The notes under the pieces were generated by a model. The model saw only the letters and a list, made by a program, of their open reading frames with translations. It searched no databases and was not told the origin of the DNA. From Misgurnus anguillicaudatus (taxonomy: Eukaryota; Chordata; Actinopteri; Cypriniformes; Cobitidae): 64,000 bases of DNA. Both the position numbers and the translations under genes were made by a program. Position 1 is the stretch's first letter, and the number at the start of each line of letters is the position of its first letter. Positions 36,081-46,599 of the stretch are shown piece by piece. Where the stretch lies: assembly GCF_027580225.2 (NCBI RefSeq), contig NC_073351.2, positions 1,589,001-1,653,000 of the forward strand, in the 5' to 3' direction.

Positions 36081-37479
36081 AAGTCTGTGTTTTTTATTCA
36101 GAGTCGTTAAGTGCGCGATGACAGACAGCCCTCTCACATGTCATCATATTGCTTAGTTGATCTGTCACGTGTGCAGCTTGGACATTCACATAACCCTGCT
36201 GCGCGCATCAAAAGGTTTTTAGGAAGGCAGACGAAGGTAAGTGGTCGCGCAACTGACGTCTTCACCTTTTGAATTGCGCTCACACAATAGCCTTCCGCGC
36301 CTGAGCCCAAGTGAACCGTACAGAGCGATCACATTAGTCAAACGAACCAGGCTTTGGGGGTCAAACGCGCCCGAGCACGGTTTGGTTTGGATAGTTTGAG
36401 TGCACCCAAAGATGAGACAAGACACAGAGGAAGTTAAATAGCAAACGGAATTTTTTTTATAAAATTTAATATTAACTTGTAAGTCATTGAAAATCCAATT
36501 ACAAATGATTTTCACTTAAATTTGGCAGACATTTGAGGGTAAAAGAAAATATGGAAACATGTGATTTACAGTTTTTGGAGACTTGCTAGATCCTCAGTAG
36601 CCTACTTCCACACACTATAATACTATCTTTAAACATAAACATTCAGATCAGAGCAGCCTAAAATGCCCATCTGTCACAGGGGTAGGGTGTGCAGGGGCAG
36701 GTGGCTAAGGGCTAAGGCAGGGGGAATGACCATGTAAAATTAGCATCTGACTCATGCTAGTTTGAATGAACTTTTCCCTCACTGCAGAACTCTTGGCTGT
36801 GAACAAAGGGTAGCTAGGGTAGAAACCAATTTGTTTATATTGTTTTAAAAATGAAACAGTACAAAAAAACTTAAATCTAGAAATTCACCAACAGCAGACG
36901 AACATGAAATAAATTAAAAAGTTGTCATGAGCAATATTTTTAGTTTCTCATAGATATGAAGTACAGTAGGGTTCTGCTGAAGTCTCCTCAGAGGTTTCCT
37001 GAAAAATTACCCTAACATTTGTCTGTGGGGTTTCAGAAGAATTCTCAAAATGCTTTATGTGCTCGGATATGCCAAGATCCCAAAGTCTGCAATCAAAGGA
37101 CAAACATCTTAATACAGTATGAATTTAAGCATATTCCTGCAAATTCTTCCAAAACTAAATTATCCGAGCTTTCCTTTCCCCTTTAAACCATAGCTCTATA
37201 CAGTACTCTTCTAAATTTGTCAATAATTGCCTTTGAATTTAATGCCAGCACAAGTTAAAGGCAGGAATAGCCAACAAAGCCAAGAAATTTTAGTGCCAAG
37301 AAATCTGTCTGTGTTTTAGTGCGTGCACATAAATAAAATCAACCATCGTCTCTGCGCCCTTCACATTGATAAACAACTGGTACGGATGCAAATGTAATGA
37401 TATGACATATGAGAAGAATGAAACACTGATTAAAATAACATCAATAATAATGCAGTTTTTTTGTATAGTTTAATGGTCA
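36081..37479. other. no gene seen
   Basis: Anonymous DNA. A short GCGCGCATCAAAAGG phrase near 36200 recalls the neighbouring hairpin family. Confidence 0.4.
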
Positions 37480-37830
37480 TTTCAAAATATGTGTTCAGTG
37501 CGTCATGTCAACCTATGTGCATTATGTGTCATGTCAAAATACATGCCTGCTGCACACGCATCAAAAGAATTTATGACAAAAAAGAGACGCTCACATTCAC
37601 GAAATACTTGCAAGACACTAACTTAACACTAAACTGAATACACATGAGATTAAACGAGTATCTGGCAAACGCGAGCGTCTCTTTTATCATAAACCCCTTC
37701 GAAGCGTCACATAAGTTCACATTTTTTGAAATGACGAGCCACACACATGAGGGCTACATACATGTTGTGACGAGCTTCGCATTGCGCACCCTCAAAAAAG
37801 AAGTCACCGGCCGCTACTGCTGGTTTTACC
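37480..37830. repeat. dispersed hairpin repeat, copy 2
   Basis: Inverted arms: GACAAAAAAGAGACGCTCAC (about 37576) and GCGAGCGTCTCTTTTATCAT (about 37671), with TGCTGCACACGCATCAAAAG outside on the left and TACATACATGTTGTGACGAG on the right. Same order of phrases as 25120-25745. Confidence 0.7.
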
Positions 37831-38024
37831 ATGGTAAAACTGCATTGGATCACTGTTTTCATTGATAGGTTGACATTACCCTGCATTTATGAATTCTACA
37901 TTTTATTGAAGTTTTTGTGACACAAAATAGAACCATCTTATGCCTTAAAACACTGTATGAAAAGCTGTTTTAGTGAGTACAAATGACGTGTGCCAAAAAA
38001 GCAGATTTATGTCCGTATTTATTC

Positions 38025-38275
38025 TGCCCTACAAAGGCAAAAGACCTTAACTCGCTACAGTGTGAAACTGAGAAAAATGACTTTAAAGTTTAGACTTATA
38101 GTGAGTTTCAGTTGTCAGTTAATTTCTTCTTTATTTTTATTTTCTCGGAAAAAAAAACATAAAATTGACCCAAGATACTAATGCAAATAATAAAGGAGGT
38201 CTTGAATGTCTCAAAAATATCAATAAGTAATTTTTGACCAAAACCAAAGTTACTGCCTTTTGCCTTTGTAGGGCA
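38025..38275. mobile_element. MITE with TGCCCTACAAAGGC ends
   Basis: The ends are TGCCCTACAAAGGCAAAAG and CTTTTGCCTTTGTAGGGCA, a perfect 19-bp inverted pair 251 bp apart. A related but degenerate end (TGCCCAACAAAGCCAAAGCG) occurs at 39241. No ORF, and no clear target duplication. Confidence 0.8.
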
Positions 38276-38379
38276 GTATTCACTTCTAAAGTTCGGTAAA
38301 CAAATCATTAAAAATCATTGTTTAAAAAGCTGTTTTATAATGATAATCTCTTCCAGCACGTATATTCCCAGCAAACATA

Positions 38380-38803
38380 AGGTCAGCGGTCCACCGGCGG
38401 ACCACCAGCGGCAAAGTTGGCGGTCCACTGGCGGATGCCGTCAGCGGCACGCCGGAGTTTTGCCCATCGTTTTTCCAGCGGACCACCAGCGGCAGCCGCT
38501 ACTTTTTCGACGGAGGTCCGCTGTCGGACCGCTGCCCCAGATAACATAAGGCCAGCGGACCAGCTGCGGTCCATCGGCGGATGCCGCCAGCGGCTCGCCG
38601 GAGTTTTGCCCATCGTTTTTCCAGCGGACCACCAGCGGCAGCCGCAGAGGGCGGAGGTCCGCTGTTGGACCGCTGCCCCAGCTAACACAAGGCCAGCGGA
38701 TGAGCGGCGGTCCGCCGGCGAATGCCGCCAGCGGCTCGCCGGAGTTTTACCCATCGTTTTTCCAGCGGACCACCAGCGGCAGCCGCAAAGGTCCGCTGGT
38801 TTA
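38380..38803. repeat. GC-rich minisatellite, three units of about 143 bp
   Basis: The phrase GGAGTTTTGCCCATCGTTTT recurs at about 38454, 38600 and 38741 (the last with one change), giving periods of 146 and 141. Each unit has GCGGATGCCG, CGCCGGAGTT, CCAGCGGACCACCAGCGGCA and GGTCCGCTG. Long overlapping ORFs on both strands (123 and 131 codons) arise because the repeats lack stops. I see no reason to call them genes. Confidence 0.9.
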
Positions 38804-39687
38804 TACAGGTAATGGTTGCTAGCTGCCCGGTCGGTTCGTGGTTCATAATTGTTTAATCACGCTAACCAAATGTCTTTCAACACAATAAAAAACAATTTAC
38901 ATCAGCAACTGCAAATTTATTATTGTCAGTAAACAGAATAAATATTCAAATGCATATACATTTATCACATGCATTAAAACCAACATGACTTCCAAATAAA
39001 AACAACCAGTTTACACCTTTCTGTACCCATGCAAAGTTATCCATGATTTTACCATCATTTGCAGTAACACATGGTAAATATAAAATCAACCATGGTTTCA
39101 CAACAATAATAAAGAATAAACATTCTCTTACAACAGCATAGGTTTATAGTACTGCATTTTAGTAACCACAAACTTTACCATGATTTAAAAATATACGGTT
39201 ACCATGGTTTCACTCCAGCATTACTATAATACTACTATACTGCCCAACAAAGCCAAAGCGCAGTAACTATGCATTTGGTCCGAATTGAGGTAAAGGTTGA
39301 AATGGGCTTTGTGAGATCTGTTGTCTTGTGACAAAGTCTCCTGGTTTAATTTTGTCCCATCAGAAAAATGTGTTTGCCAAAATTGCAGTAACAAGTTTGA
39401 CTGGCTGGTGTAAAACACTTTAAGAACTTTTTTCTCGGTTTTAGTGTTTGCGTAGTTACTGCACTTAGAAGAAGAAACTTTTTCAACCCACTTTGTGTTG
39501 TTACAATGTCTGTAATATGTACATTAACAATATTTGGATGATGCAAAACATCATTTTGGCAGAGTGTTGTGGACAAATAAATGGAAATAAATCAGTAAAA
39601 TTAGGTAAAGAATATTTTTTCAAATATAAACATATGTTGTATTTGTAACAATATTAAGTGGGTTGAAAATCTGTAGGGTTGCGCTTT
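38804..39687. other. no gene seen
   Basis: AT-rich. A degenerate TGCCCAACAAAGCC end at 39241 may mark a decayed MITE. Confidence 0.4.
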
Positions 39688-39937
39688 GGTGCAGTAATTA
39701 CAATATGTTACATTTGGCAGTTGTGTATGTCCATCTATAGATGCCATCATATAATGTCTTTGTGAGTGTTTACGTCATCTGAAGTCTTCACAAGTGAGGC
39801 TGGATCCAAACTGGTGCAGTAATTACAATATGTTACATTTGGCAGTTGTGTATGTCCATCTATAGATGCCATCATATAATGTCTTTGTGAGTGTTTACGT
39901 CATCTGAAGTCTTCACAAGTGAGACTGGATCCAAACT
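39688..39937. repeat. tandem duplication, 2 x 125 bp, nearly identical
   Basis: The block starting GGTGCAGTAATTACAATATG and ending in a CTGGATCCAAACTG junction occurs twice with a period of 125. I see one difference in the compared part (GTGAGGCTGG versus GTGAGACTGG). The low divergence suggests a recent event, or an assembly artefact. Confidence 0.95.
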
Positions 39938-40347
39938 GAGATGTAAGCTCTCGTTATCTTATGATGTGTATCCTGATGGACAAAAACAGAAAAGCAAAAT
40001 GAGAATGATTAGGATTGCTGCTGTTCATATTATTTCAAGCAAAAGCTCATTTGCGCATTTATTATTTAATTACTGAAGAACAAGGTCATAAGAATTTAGG
40101 AGTAAAATGTGAAAAAGCCTTGTCTTTTTATTGTATTTTGTTAAAGAGCAATTATGGTCCGACTCATGATTTTACATTTACTTTGGTGTGTAAGTATGTA
40201 TTAGTACATGTTAACGGTATGCGTAAACAATGAGTAACAATGACTTTGTATTGCGTGAGGCTGCCTGAACCTCCATGTCATTTCTGGCTTATAACAAATA
40301 CCACAACAATGCCTAAAAGCTGCTGTGTGACAGGGTGTGGAGCTAAC

Positions 40348-40844
40348 ATAGCCTGGCTCCGCCCTCCTACGTGCTTCCACTTAATTTTCATTTCGCTTTT
40401 GTACAATGTCTGGGACTGCTGTGTAGAGTTTCGTTTTCTCCTGCAAAAATCTGCAGGACCAATCAGCGAACAGAGGTCGTGCGTCAGTTTGAGTTGTCAT
40501 TCAGTAATGGCAGCGGAGAAAGACGTGAGAAAAGCTATTCGGTCCGTTGTTGCAAAACTGCCGAATATACAGAAGTTAAAGCCGGAGCAAGAACAATGTT
40601 TGCTAAGTTTTGTTGGTCAAATCATTCAAACTTGTTGTTTCCAGCCGGTTTTGGCGCATGACATACGTCACGACCACACGTTAACAATTGCCTATGGCAG
40701 ATCCTGAGTGACTCTGGGCAGATCCAATAGTTTTAAACTTCAACAGAAGACCCTCCTTAACGGAAGTAACACTCTGCAATGGAGCGTGGCCAGACTCCCT
40801 GTACAAATGAAATGAATGTACGAGAGTCTGGTTGGACCAGGCTT
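40348..40844. mobile_element. AGCCTGGCTCC element with 8-bp duplication
   Basis: The left end ATAGCCTGGCTCCGCC and right end GGACCAGGCTT are a short inverted pair (AGCCTGG/CCAGGCT). The direct repeat GAGCTAAC flanks it (40340-40347 and 40845-40852). It carries a short ORF that resembles the N-terminus of a RecQ-family helicase (see below). Superfamily is not certain. Confidence 0.75.
40507..40707 (+). pseudogene. RecQ-like helicase N-terminal fragment
   Basis: A 66-codon frame begins MAAEKDVRKAIRSVVAKLP and reaches LKPEQEQCLLSFVG. The LKPEQ..CL...V.G wording matches the motif 0 region (the adenine-recognising Q motif) of RecQ-type helicases that are multi-copy in fish genomes. The Walker A segment that should follow within about 15 residues is missing; the frame instead runs into unrelated sequence (QIIQTCCFQPV). 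It is probably an internally deleted derivative of a larger element that captured or encodes a helicase. The family call rests on a short match. Confidence 0.5.
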
Positions 40845-41048
40845 GAGCTAACAAGCCAAAAACCCAGAAATAAGATTTTATAAGCTGTTGACACAAAAAA
40901 AAACTAGCGTTTCAAAGACACAAAACTGGATACAGGCAACTTGTCATAGTACTACTATAATTAGAACTATGCACAGTTGCCCACTGTAGGGAAACATAAT
41001 CAGCGATCCACTTTTGTCTCCTTAAAGGCTGAGTTTTATAGCTTGGTA

Positions 41049-41117
41049 CTAAAAACTTATTTCTGGGTTTTTCAGCGTGTTAGCTGTAGACTCTGTCACG
41101 CAGCAGCTTTCAGGCAT
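41049..41117 (-). pseudogene. inverted second THAP exon start
   Basis: On the minus strand an ATG at 41117 opens MPESCCVT, corresponding to MPKSCCVT of the plus-strand copy, and continues to LKNPEIS before a stop. The second CxxC position is lost (GCG replaced by EST). The nucleotide match to the plus copy extends upstream of the ATG on both sides (CATTTCTGGCTTATAAC), making a large palindrome. Confidence 0.75.
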
Positions 41118-41157
41118 TGTTTTGTTTTTTGGTTATAAGCCAGAAATGCAATATAAA

Positions 41158-42480
41158 GTAAATTGAGATGGTTGGATTGTTTTCCCCCGGTGGGCGTGGT
41201 TTTCTAATAATGCGCTGTCTGTATAATTGCTCCCGCTTTTACTCATAGCCTACAAATGAACTCCTGTCAGCATTGCATTGTGACCGAATCTTTCAAACAG
41301 GAGCGTCACATTTCCGGCTGACGTCAGACATATTCAGGCCAATCACAACGTACATATTAGCTGGCCAATCAGGGACACAGCGCATTTCAGATCGATGAGT
41401 TCTGTATAAAATCAATGCGTTTGAGGAAGGGAGGAAATCTAAAGCTATAAAAATTTATGTGTTTTTAACCGTACACCACGCAAACACATTGCATATTATA
41501 CCAAATACACAAAATAACATTGTTTTTTACCAATGAAATTGGATGCACTTTATAAATAAACCACAACCTTTAACCAGCAATGTATTAGTTTGAGGTTGTA
41601 CTTACTAGTTATGAGATTCATAGCACCTTAGAGATGTTTTCTGACAGGTCTGCTTCGACTCTGCTGCACGGATATCAGCATGGAAAATCTACAAACATAA
41701 CATGCAATTTGTCACAAAGCAATCAATATTGATTTAAAAGATGTGAAACACTGAAAAGAAAATTAAAGTATACAAAATATAACATAATCTATGTTTTTAG
41801 GTTTACTTGTTCATTTAATATTGCTCATATGGTGCCACTCACGTTTGGATGTTAAAATCTTCCTAGAATAACTGCTATAAACGCAGAAAAATGGCAAGAT
41901 GCATGGTAATATGTTGTGAAAAAAGTGAGTTAATATGCTCTCAACCTGCCTGAGTTTAAATCTCTGTCTGTGGCTCCCTTCAGAAAATGTTGAAATCTTT
42001 CAGCTTTTCTTCTATTATAGAGGTTATTTTGGTCACTCCTAAAATAAAATAACAACTTTTTGTATATATATGTTTACGATAAAACATGTGTTTGTACTAG
42101 TTTCACCAAATACTCACGCTATATTAAAGTTTTTTCACCGTTTAACTGTGCAGTACATTGCATATTTTAGGCTAAACAAATTAGCCTAAGTTACTTCCAA
42201 TAATGCATTAACAACCTGAACAAAGCTATCACATCATCTCATCAACACACGAAGTTGCTTTTTAAAAAGCCAAAACTTAATAAACAATGCAAAAGCTATA
42301 GTCACCCTAACATTATCACTTTTGAAAAGCGTCCACGTGCTAACAGAAGACAAAAAAACATTTCTATGAAGTAAATATTCAACACAAGCGTTTCTGTTAC
42401 GTGTCAATAATAGTTTTGTGTATTATTTGTGTATTTTGAGGGACTAAACTTACCTGAAAACAGTAAAGAAACCCGTGAAA
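41158..42480. other. no gene; common cyprinid repeat at 41220-41545
   Basis: The phrases CAGGCCAATCACAACGTACA, GCTGGCCAATCAGGGACACA and ACACATTGCATATTATACCA belong to a very common non-autonomous element. The remainder is AT-rich without features. Confidence 0.5.
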
Positions 42481-42540
42481 GAGGAGCTTCGTCAGTCCCA
42501 CCTCATGGTAATCTGTATTGAGGGAAAGAAGGCTGTTCGA

Positions 42541-42712
42541 CTTCCTGCCTGCGGCCCCGCTAGAACTGACAGACGGATGACGTTAAAGTGCCGCGAGAGC
42601 GAGACGAAATTACACTTCGTATGAGTTCTCGAATCGTTCTCGCGGTACTTTGACGCCATACAGCCGTCGGTTCCTGCAGCGCCGCACGAAGTCGAACAAG
42701 CCAAAAGGGGCA
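42541..42712. repeat. GC-rich hairpin repeat, copy 2
   Basis: The right arm CTCGCGGTACTTTGACG, GTCGGTTCCTGCAGCGCCGC, ACGAAGTCGAACAAGCC matches 4628-4690. The left arm has GGATGACGTTAAAGTGCCGC. The spacer between arms is longer than in copy 1. The short minus-strand ORFs here are by-products. Confidence 0.75.
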
Positions 42713-43033
42713 CGTGTTCGGTGCGCACAACACACGCGTCATGGCAAATTCACACATTGACATAATCACTACAACAATTTAAAATCTCCTCAAATGATTA
42801 TGAAATCACTAACTCGTGTTTGTTTGTTGTCTATAAATGTCCAAATTACCACACCTGCACGTGGACTATATTGTATTAAACACTATCTCTCATTTTTTAT
42901 TTTATCCTTAAAATTCTTTTAAACTGAAATATTAAAAAAATGTATGCATTTCGTTAAATAAGCCCTATATGCAGTCTCATATTGTTTTTCGTGTATTTTC
43001 TTAAGATTTTTATAATTCTTAGTTTCAGTACCT

Positions 43034-43441
43034 AGCAGTTTGCCACTGGTGTACCAACGGTGGTCCAGCAGGGGCAGGCCGCTGGTGGCTTGCCACCCAA
43101 GAAACGGCAGCAGACCGACAGCTTTTTTACGTTGGTCGGTTTGCCGAAGGTGCCCCGACGGTGGTCCGACCGCGTCAAGCCGCTGACTTCGTGCCACCCA
43201 AAAACCGCCGGCGGACCGTCAGGTCATTGTTTGCTGGGGCGGTTTGCCACTGGTGTACCAACGGTGGTCCAGCAGGGGCAAGCCGCTGGTGGCTTGCCAC
43301 CCAAGAAACGCCGGCAGACCGACAGCTTTTTTACGTTGGTCGGTTTGCCGAAGGTGCCCCGACGGTGGTCCGACCGCGTCAAGCCGCTGACTTCGTGCCG
43401 CCCAAAAACCGCCGGCGGACCGCCAGGTCATTGTTTGCTGG
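43034..43441. repeat. GC-rich minisatellite, two units of 204 bp
   Basis: TTTGCCACTGGTGTACCAAC starts at 43039 and again 204 bases later. The two units are nearly identical throughout (AAGAAACGGCAGCAGACCG versus AAGAAACGCCGGCAGACCG and a few others). The CCGCCGGCGGACCG...TTTGCTGGG end is the inverse of CCCAGCAAAC...CGGTCCACCGGCGG at the start of the 38.4-kb minisatellite. ORFs of about 90-157 codons on both strands come from the repeat. Confidence 0.9.
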
Positions 43442-44498
43442 GTTGTGTGCCACGCGACAGACGATTTGAATCTGACAGTGTACGTCACTGTACGTTCAGA
43501 AATCCCACACAAACATTACCGTGTAAATGCTAGGATTAGGATTTATTTTATATATGTGACCGATCACGGAAAGGAGGGACACAAGTCGAATCTGGGGCAT
43601 TTTGAGTTATTCGCGGATTCTGAAAGTGTAGTCTCTCAGCTTTTCAACGATGTGTAACACATAGAAATCTGATAATATTTGGAGAAGTTGTGGCCATTTG
43701 AATGTAGGAATTCAAAAAACCTCAAAGCGGAGAAAATAGCCTCTAAAGTTACACTTTTCTCCTGCTGGGAGACACAATAGGGCTCATTTACATCTCATTT
43801 AGCTAAGCCATACCCCCTGTAAAGCCGGTTTAAGGTACAGATGTTCTAGCATCATATGTAGTATTTTATGAAAGAAGTCCCGATGACAACATGCAAAAAA
43901 TAAACAGAACTTTTTAACTTTGTGTTGATCACAAGTCGAATCCAGTCTGTTTCAGATGTGTGAATCATCCAATGACCATTTTTGTCCACAAATGCGTATA
44001 ATCCGTGAAATATAGATATATAGTCTATTGTTTACATCAGATTTCGCATGAACGCCTGGGAATAGAATATAATATACAATCTGAGGACTATTTACATCGT
44101 AACACTGTATATGAGATTACACTTTACGTTCCGGTAAACACATGAACCCGCCTTCAAAGTTTGTATTTAAAATAGGGAGGTAGTATAATAGATAATCCAA
44201 ACAGCGGCGTTGAAAAACGGGACGTCCTTTAGGGATGTAACCAATCGTTCGCTCATTCCTCCATCAGCCAATGACTTCATGGAAAATATTGATAAAAAAG
44301 ATTGAAAAAAGTAATTTGTTTTAATGTAAAAAGAAAGTTTCCTAAAAAAGTAGACACTAAAGAACTTTTAAAAACTGTGGGTTTTTTTGTAAACAAAATA
44401 CAATTTGTTGTTGTTTTTATAACCGTGTGCACGAGACACTGAAATCACGTGACTTAAGCAGCTGACGGACGACGCGGCTGACTGTTATCTGTTGCTGT
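43442..44498. other. no gene seen
   Basis: Anonymous, AT-rich DNA. Confidence 0.45.
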
Positions 44499-44583
44499 CA
44501 CTGACCAGAGGGGAAATATTGCATTCATAATTGCCGATGTATTGCCTGCGATTATGAATGCAATATTTCCCCTCTTGTCAGTG
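44499..44583. repeat. 36-bp-arm hairpin
   Basis: The left arm CACTGACCAGAGGGGAAATA, TTGCATTCATAATTGC and right arm GCGATTATGAATGCAATATT, TCCCCTCTTGTCAGTG pair with only a few mismatches around a 13-base loop. Possibly the remnant of a MITE. TTGTGCAGCCCTA at about 44680 is a hAT-like end nearby. Confidence 0.8.
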
Positions 44584-46430
44584 AACTACGCCTATATGCC
44601 GCTCCATTTAAAGCAGCTAATGACAATTTATTACTATCAAGGAACACTGACTAGTTGCGCGTGACAATCGCATGCAATTAATTGTGCAGCCCTACTGAAT
44701 AATTGAGCAATGGGAGATATAAATTATTGTTTCAAAATCATTTTCAATAGTTTTATTTGATCAAATAGTTTTGAAAAACGTGAGGTTGAATGACGACAAT
44801 AAATGTGAATTTTAATTAATTTTATTTTAAATTAAAGTACTGTAGCAATTGCATGTAAAACATTGTGATTTACGCACCTATAATACTTAAAAAAGTATGA
44901 TTAGGATGACTGACATGTTTGTATGCAAAGTGACATTTTATGTGCAACCCAGAGTACCTGCTGGCCCCTGCCTGGCCGCCTCTATGGCTTGCATGTAGTA
45001 GGATATAGTTGTGCAGCCCTTTTCAGAACATCAATGTTTATGGCTAAATTTAGGCTATATGGTAAGGTGCAACATAATTTTGTGTCATTACTTTTGCTCA
45101 GACATACAAACCTCTTACAACTCCTCTATGAAAATTTTCACTGCCATTTTAATAACTGTGTCACTAATGGTTGGAAACATTACAAAAAATTAGAGATGCA
45201 CCGAATGTTCGGCAACCAAAATTATTTGGCCGAAAATCGCAAAAACGTGGTGTTTGGATGAACAAGTGAAAAGGCCCAAATCAATTTTACCGAACAATGT
45301 GGTCTTTGATTACGTGATCAAATAGCAACCAGCGCAGAGTGAGAGATGCACAAATCCAGCAAACATGTTGATAAAAACATTTTGAAGTGCCCAAAAAAGA
45401 CATGAAAACATGCAGGACTACAAGTTTCATTTATCATTCAAAAAATGTTATGTTCAAGATTATTAGCGTTAATGCCGAGCCTCTACCAAGCAAAAATATG
45501 TGCTCTCGCTCTATAGACTGGTTTGCAACAGCCACCAAACACCACAAGAAGAAGATCACGCTCATGTTTGGCTAGAGGCTTGCCAAAGGTTCAGCATTAA
45601 CCCTTCTCTAAAGCTTCGAATATTCTGTCTTGATTACTACCGAAGCTTCGAAGCTCAAAAACTGGTATATATGATACGTACTTAATATCTCATTTTGACG
45701 GAGGTGGCGTTTAACTGCTTTTTCATCCAAGCTCCTTAAATACAGTAGTAAACGTACATACAATTGTCTGATTTTTAGGTGTGGGATGTTTCAGATTCTA
45801 GAGATCATTTGATTGGACATTAAATCTGACAAAAAGCTAAATGTAGAATGATGTCATAAAAATGTTAGAATTTTGACGCATTTAACAACAATGTGATAAT
45901 AATTTTTAAAATGTTAAAATGATTTACTTAATATAAAAACACAACTCATAAAAAGTAGGAGAGACATCTCAAAGTAAAAAAGAGGTTAAGGTAAACTGGT
46001 TAGTGATTAAGAGGGGATGTATTTCTTTAATTCCTTTATCGTTAAATAAATTAAATAAAAAATATAATTTAATTGAAATAGAGGTCTGGATAGTCTGAAT
46101 AAATACTAGCAAGTTAAAAAATTTAAGATATTAAATACCTGAGAACTTTTACTGCTAATTAGGAGAACTCTTAGTGGTAAGATAAAATGTTTTGTGAAGG
46201 TGGCCCCACATCTAAAAATAGAAAGAGTCACTCCAGCAGCAGGGCTTAATAAAGCTCATGCTATACAGAAAGAGACAGACACAAGAAATATTGTATAATG
46301 TCGTCATATTACAACAAAGAGTTTATGGTTTTTCTGAAATGCTAACACACTAAACCACTTTTTCTAAATAAAAATCTCAACTGTCAAAACAACTTAATTG
46401 ATTAAATCACACAGTTGTCAATACTGTTTA
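44584..46430. other. no gene; hAT-like end at 45194
   Basis: AGAGATGCACCGAATGTTCG at about 45194 resembles the end of the 7.3-kb hAT-like element. Its partner may be the TTCGAA-rich patch near 45600-45660, but pairing is unclear. The rest is AT-rich. Confidence 0.4.
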
Positions 46431-46599
46431 TGTGGATAGACACAATTGCAAAATGCAAATACAAATGGCATGTGTGCTTTCCACAATGGAGGACAGAAGA
46501 TGAGGAGGTGGAGGAGAAAGAGAAAGCAGAAGATGCAGATGAAGACGAAGAGCAAGAGCCATAATTTAAAAAAAAAGAGAAACAATCACCATGTTCTGG

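Larger units (their letters stand above)
40309..40925 (+). pseudogene. THAP-domain exon split by an insertion
   Basis: An ATG at 40309 opens MPKSCCVTGCGAN, the start of a THAP-type C2CH zinc finger, as used by transposases of several DNA transposon families and by host regulators. The reading breaks at the 8-bp duplication GAGCTAAC, where a 497-bp element sits. Beyond it, from 40853, the same frame continues with KPKNPEIRFYKLL and then NWIQA, matching the middle of a THAP domain including the Trp. The closing CxxH is not visible, so the exon is truncated or spliced further on. An inverted second copy of this exon lies at 41049-41117. The flanking DNA suggests a transposon rather than a host gene. 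Confidence 0.8.

Noticed and set aside
38383..38812. Overlapping ORFs of 123-131 codons on both strands
   Set aside because: They lie wholly in the GC-rich minisatellite. Translated products repeat with the DNA unit and have no domain.
38340..43450. CRISPR-like array
   Set aside because: The direct repeats are long (141-204 bp), adjacent without spacers, in a vertebrate genome: minisatellites, not CRISPR.
43060..43533. 157-codon plus-strand ORF with two similar halves
   Set aside because: It is the 204-bp tandem repeat read in frame (204 is divisible by 3). No start context or domain.
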